40,155 bases of DNA from Bryobacteraceae bacterium CoA2 C42 (GTDB lineage: Bacteria > Acidobacteriota > Terriglobia > Bryobacterales > Bryobacteraceae): contig JAINDL010000169.1 of assembly GCA_019931245.1 (NCBI GenBank), positions 1 through 40,155 on the forward strand, in the 5' to 3' direction. The translations under genes were made by a program, and so were the position numbers. Positions 38,584 through 40,155 of this stretch are shown piece by piece. The notes under the pieces are model-generated. The model was not told where the DNA came from and did no database searches. It saw only the letters and a program-made list of their open reading frames with translations. Numbering within the stretch: the stretch's first letter is position 1; each line of letters opens with the position of its first letter.

Positions 38584-39942
38584 TCACCCTCCCAACTCCT
38601 GCAGGCTCGCCAGATTCTTCTCCTCGACGCCCAACACCTTATGGCAGCTCTCGCAGTCCTGCGTCATCGTTTGGCCGGACTTCGTCTTCAGCTCTTCGTT
38701 ATGGCACCGGAAACAGCCCGGCGAATCCGTATGCCCGTCGTGCCGCGGGTAGCTGCCCCAGGTCAACTTCATCTCCGGATACACATTCTGCTGATACAAA
38801 GCCACCAAACGCCCTCCCGCCCGCTCAAGCTCGGTCCGGTGCAGCACCATGGCATCCGGCGCGTTCTGCTTATAGTAAGCCAGCAGCGCCGCCGGAATCT
38901 GTTCAGCCGCCGCCTCGCGGCTGGCGTACCCCTTGGCCAACACCGCCAGCGCCGCCCGCCGAAACTGCGGCACCTTCTGCGGCAACACCCCGGCCGTCAT
39001 CTCGCGGTCCACCGCCCGCTCCGCCGTCTCAAACGCATGCGCCGGCCGGTTGTGGCAGTCCAGGCAATCCATCTCCCGCTCAAATCCGCCGCTCCCCGCG
39101 CCCCCATACGTCTCCCCGCCCTCCACCCGCACCGCCATCATCGCCTTCCGCCCCGCATCCGCCGCCCGGTAAACAATCCGCCGCCCCCGGCCCAGGTGCG
39201 CCCCGTGAATCCGCCCAACCTTCATCATCAACGCCGTATCAAGCCGCTCCCCCGCATCGTCAAACCGGCTCCGCCGCCACAGCCGGTCGCCGTAATCATG
39301 CGCCCGGTTGTGGCAGTTCTCGCACGTCTCCGCTGAACTCTTCAGCCCATGCGGAGGCGACGGCACCGGCCGGCTGTAGCGATTCGTCAGCAACAAAAAC
39401 AGCTGCCGCGTCCCGTTCCACTTGGCCGCAATCTTCGCCCCCGCCCCCTCACCCACGTGGCAATCCACGCATCGCACCTGCCCGTGCGCCCCACCAGCCA
39501 GATGCGCCGCATACTCCGGACCCATCACCTGATGGCAAGCCGTCCCGCAAAAGTTCGTCGTCTCCATGTACCGCACCGTCCGGTAGCTCAACGCCCCGCC
39601 CACCACCACGTTGAACCCCGTCGCCACCGCCAGAAAAACCAGCAGCCGCTGAATTCGCGGGTTTCCCCATTCAATCCTCGCCGGCAGATGCAGATGATGA
39701 TCCGGCGCCTCACGCCGTCGCTGCAGACTGATCCCCACCGGCACCAGCGCCAACCCCGCGAAAAACAGTACCGGCAGCGCCACAAACTGCAGGATTCCCA
39801 AATACCCCGACGCCTCACTCGCCCCCGTCAGAAAGATCCACAGCACCACCGCCGACATCACCAGCCACAGCCCCACCCGGCTGATCCAATGATCCGTCAG
39901 GTAGAAAACCGGCAAAATCCAGCGACGCGTGAACCGTCCCAT
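38584..39942 (-). CDS. NapC/NirT-type membrane cytochrome, six haem motifs
   Basis: 452 residues. Three hydrophobic segments (about 25-41, 49-71 and 100-119) precede the haem domain, where NapC and CymA have a single anchor. Haem sites: CGTACH at 132-137 (C-x3-C-H), CVDCH near 158, CENCH near 207, CLDCH, CFRCH and CESCH, six in all. NapC-family proteins oxidise membrane quinol and pass electrons to periplasmic partners. It would be the entry point of the conduit encoded downstream. AAGGAG, ten bases before the ATG, lies in the end of the preceding cytochrome gene. Confidence 0.9.
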   Translation of the reverse strand: MGRFTRRWILPVFYLTDHWISRVGLWLVMSAVVLWIFLTGASEASGYLGILQFVALPVLFFAGLALVPVGISLQRRREAPDHHLHLPARIEWGNPRIQRLLVFLAVATGFNVVVGGALSYRTVRYMETTNFCGTACHQVMGPEYAAHLAGGAHGQVRCVDCHVGEGAGAKIAAKWNGTRQLFLLLTNRYSRPVPSPPHGLKSSAETCENCHNRAHDYGDRLWRRSRFDDAGERLDTALMMKVGRIHGAHLGRGRRIVYRAADAGRKAMMAVRVEGGETYGGAGSGGFEREMDCLDCHNRPAHAFETAERAVDREMTAGVLPQKVPQFRRAALAVLAKGYASREAAAEQIPAALLAYYKQNAPDAMVLHRTELERAGGRLVALYQQNVYPEMKLTWGSYPRHDGHTDSPGCFRCHNEELKTKSGQTMTQDCESCHKVLGVEEKNLASLQELGG

Positions 39943-39949
39943 CGACCGC

Positions 39950-40155
39950 CTACTCCTTCAAGGTCCGCAGAAAAGCCACCAGATTCGCCGCCTCCGCCTC
40001 CGCCAATGCGGCCCCCTTCATCTTCCCCACCCCTTCCACCGACTCCTTCCGCAACTGCGCGTCCGGCTTCGCCTGCACCTCCTTCGAACCGAGATGCCGC
40101 ATCTCCACCTTCAGCATCTTCGCAATCGCGCCATTGGCCGCCCCGTCCGCCCCGT
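39950..40155 (-). CDS. Monohaem c-type cytochrome, C-terminal part
   Basis: Sixty-seven codons at the window edge, ending at a stop seven bases before the NapC-type gene. The frame begins with GADGAANGAIAKMLK, which normally directly follows the CxxCH of a class I cytochrome c (the haem site itself lies outside the window). It continues with LRKESVEGVGKMKG, whose Met is the likely axial ligand, and ends with ANLVAFLRTLKE, the usual C-terminal helix. Probably a small periplasmic electron carrier. It is the first visible gene of the electron-transfer operon, and others may lie beyond the edge. Confidence 0.8.
   Translation of the reverse strand, partial: GADGAANGAIAKMLKVEMRHLGSKEVQAKPDAQLRKESVEGVGKMKGAALAEAEAANLVAFLRTLKE

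Overview
The window looks like Acidobacteriota, most plausibly the Solibacter/Bryobacter branch. This rests on high GC, two outer-membrane receptors with an N-terminal carboxypeptidase-regulatory domain (one of the very large Oar type), a DUF1592-type cytochrome beside a DUF1552 protein, and a family-typical acidobacterial multiheme cytochrome cluster. The placement is inference from gene content; there is no rRNA or tRNA gene in the window.

Layout. 1-752 has no intact gene: it holds a 240-bp near-perfect palindrome ending exactly at the window edge, a hairpin, and a short relic resembling the N-terminus of a PQQ-dependent dehydrogenase. 753-2757 is a translationally coupled ECF sigma factor / zinc-finger anti-sigma / membrane protein trio. 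3022-9904 holds an Oar-type receptor closed by a clear intrinsic terminator, a secreted esterase and a second TonB-type receptor. 9965-15786 has a YbiT-type ABC-F ATPase convergent with a SNF2 helicase/SWIM zinc-finger operon. 15872-23845 is a tight plus-strand run of two O-methyltransferases, a DUF1592-family cytochrome, a Tat-exported DUF1552 protein, a sulfatase and a beta-propeller protein. 23842-28948 is a minus-strand run of SDR, 2,4'-dihydroxyacetophenone-dioxygenase-like cupin, glycosyltransferase and two leucine-rich-repeat proteins, with pdxH divergent from it. 29619-33812 carries a hybrid histidine kinase, a single-domain response regulator, a DUF2959 lipoprotein and a divergent sigma-54 activator.

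The most striking system is at 33809-40155 on the minus strand: a small c-type cytochrome (cut by the window edge), a NapC/NirT-type membrane cytochrome with six haem motifs, an OmcA/MtrC-type decahaem cytochrome, an MtrA/DmsE-type decahaem cytochrome and an MtrB-like outer-membrane barrel. Every junction is overlapping or within a few bases. Together they describe a complete route from the quinone pool through the periplasm and across the outer membrane, that is, an extracellular electron transfer conduit. Two-component genes lie directly next to it, convergent with its 3' end.

Packing is extreme: four convergent gene pairs all overlap at their stops, three through a shared 4-base CTAA or CTAG, and many same-strand junctions are ATGA, GTGA or TGATG overlaps. 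From about 3.8 kb to the right end the plus strand is strongly C-rich whichever strand is coding, whereas the first 3 kb is not, so the left end may have a different origin.
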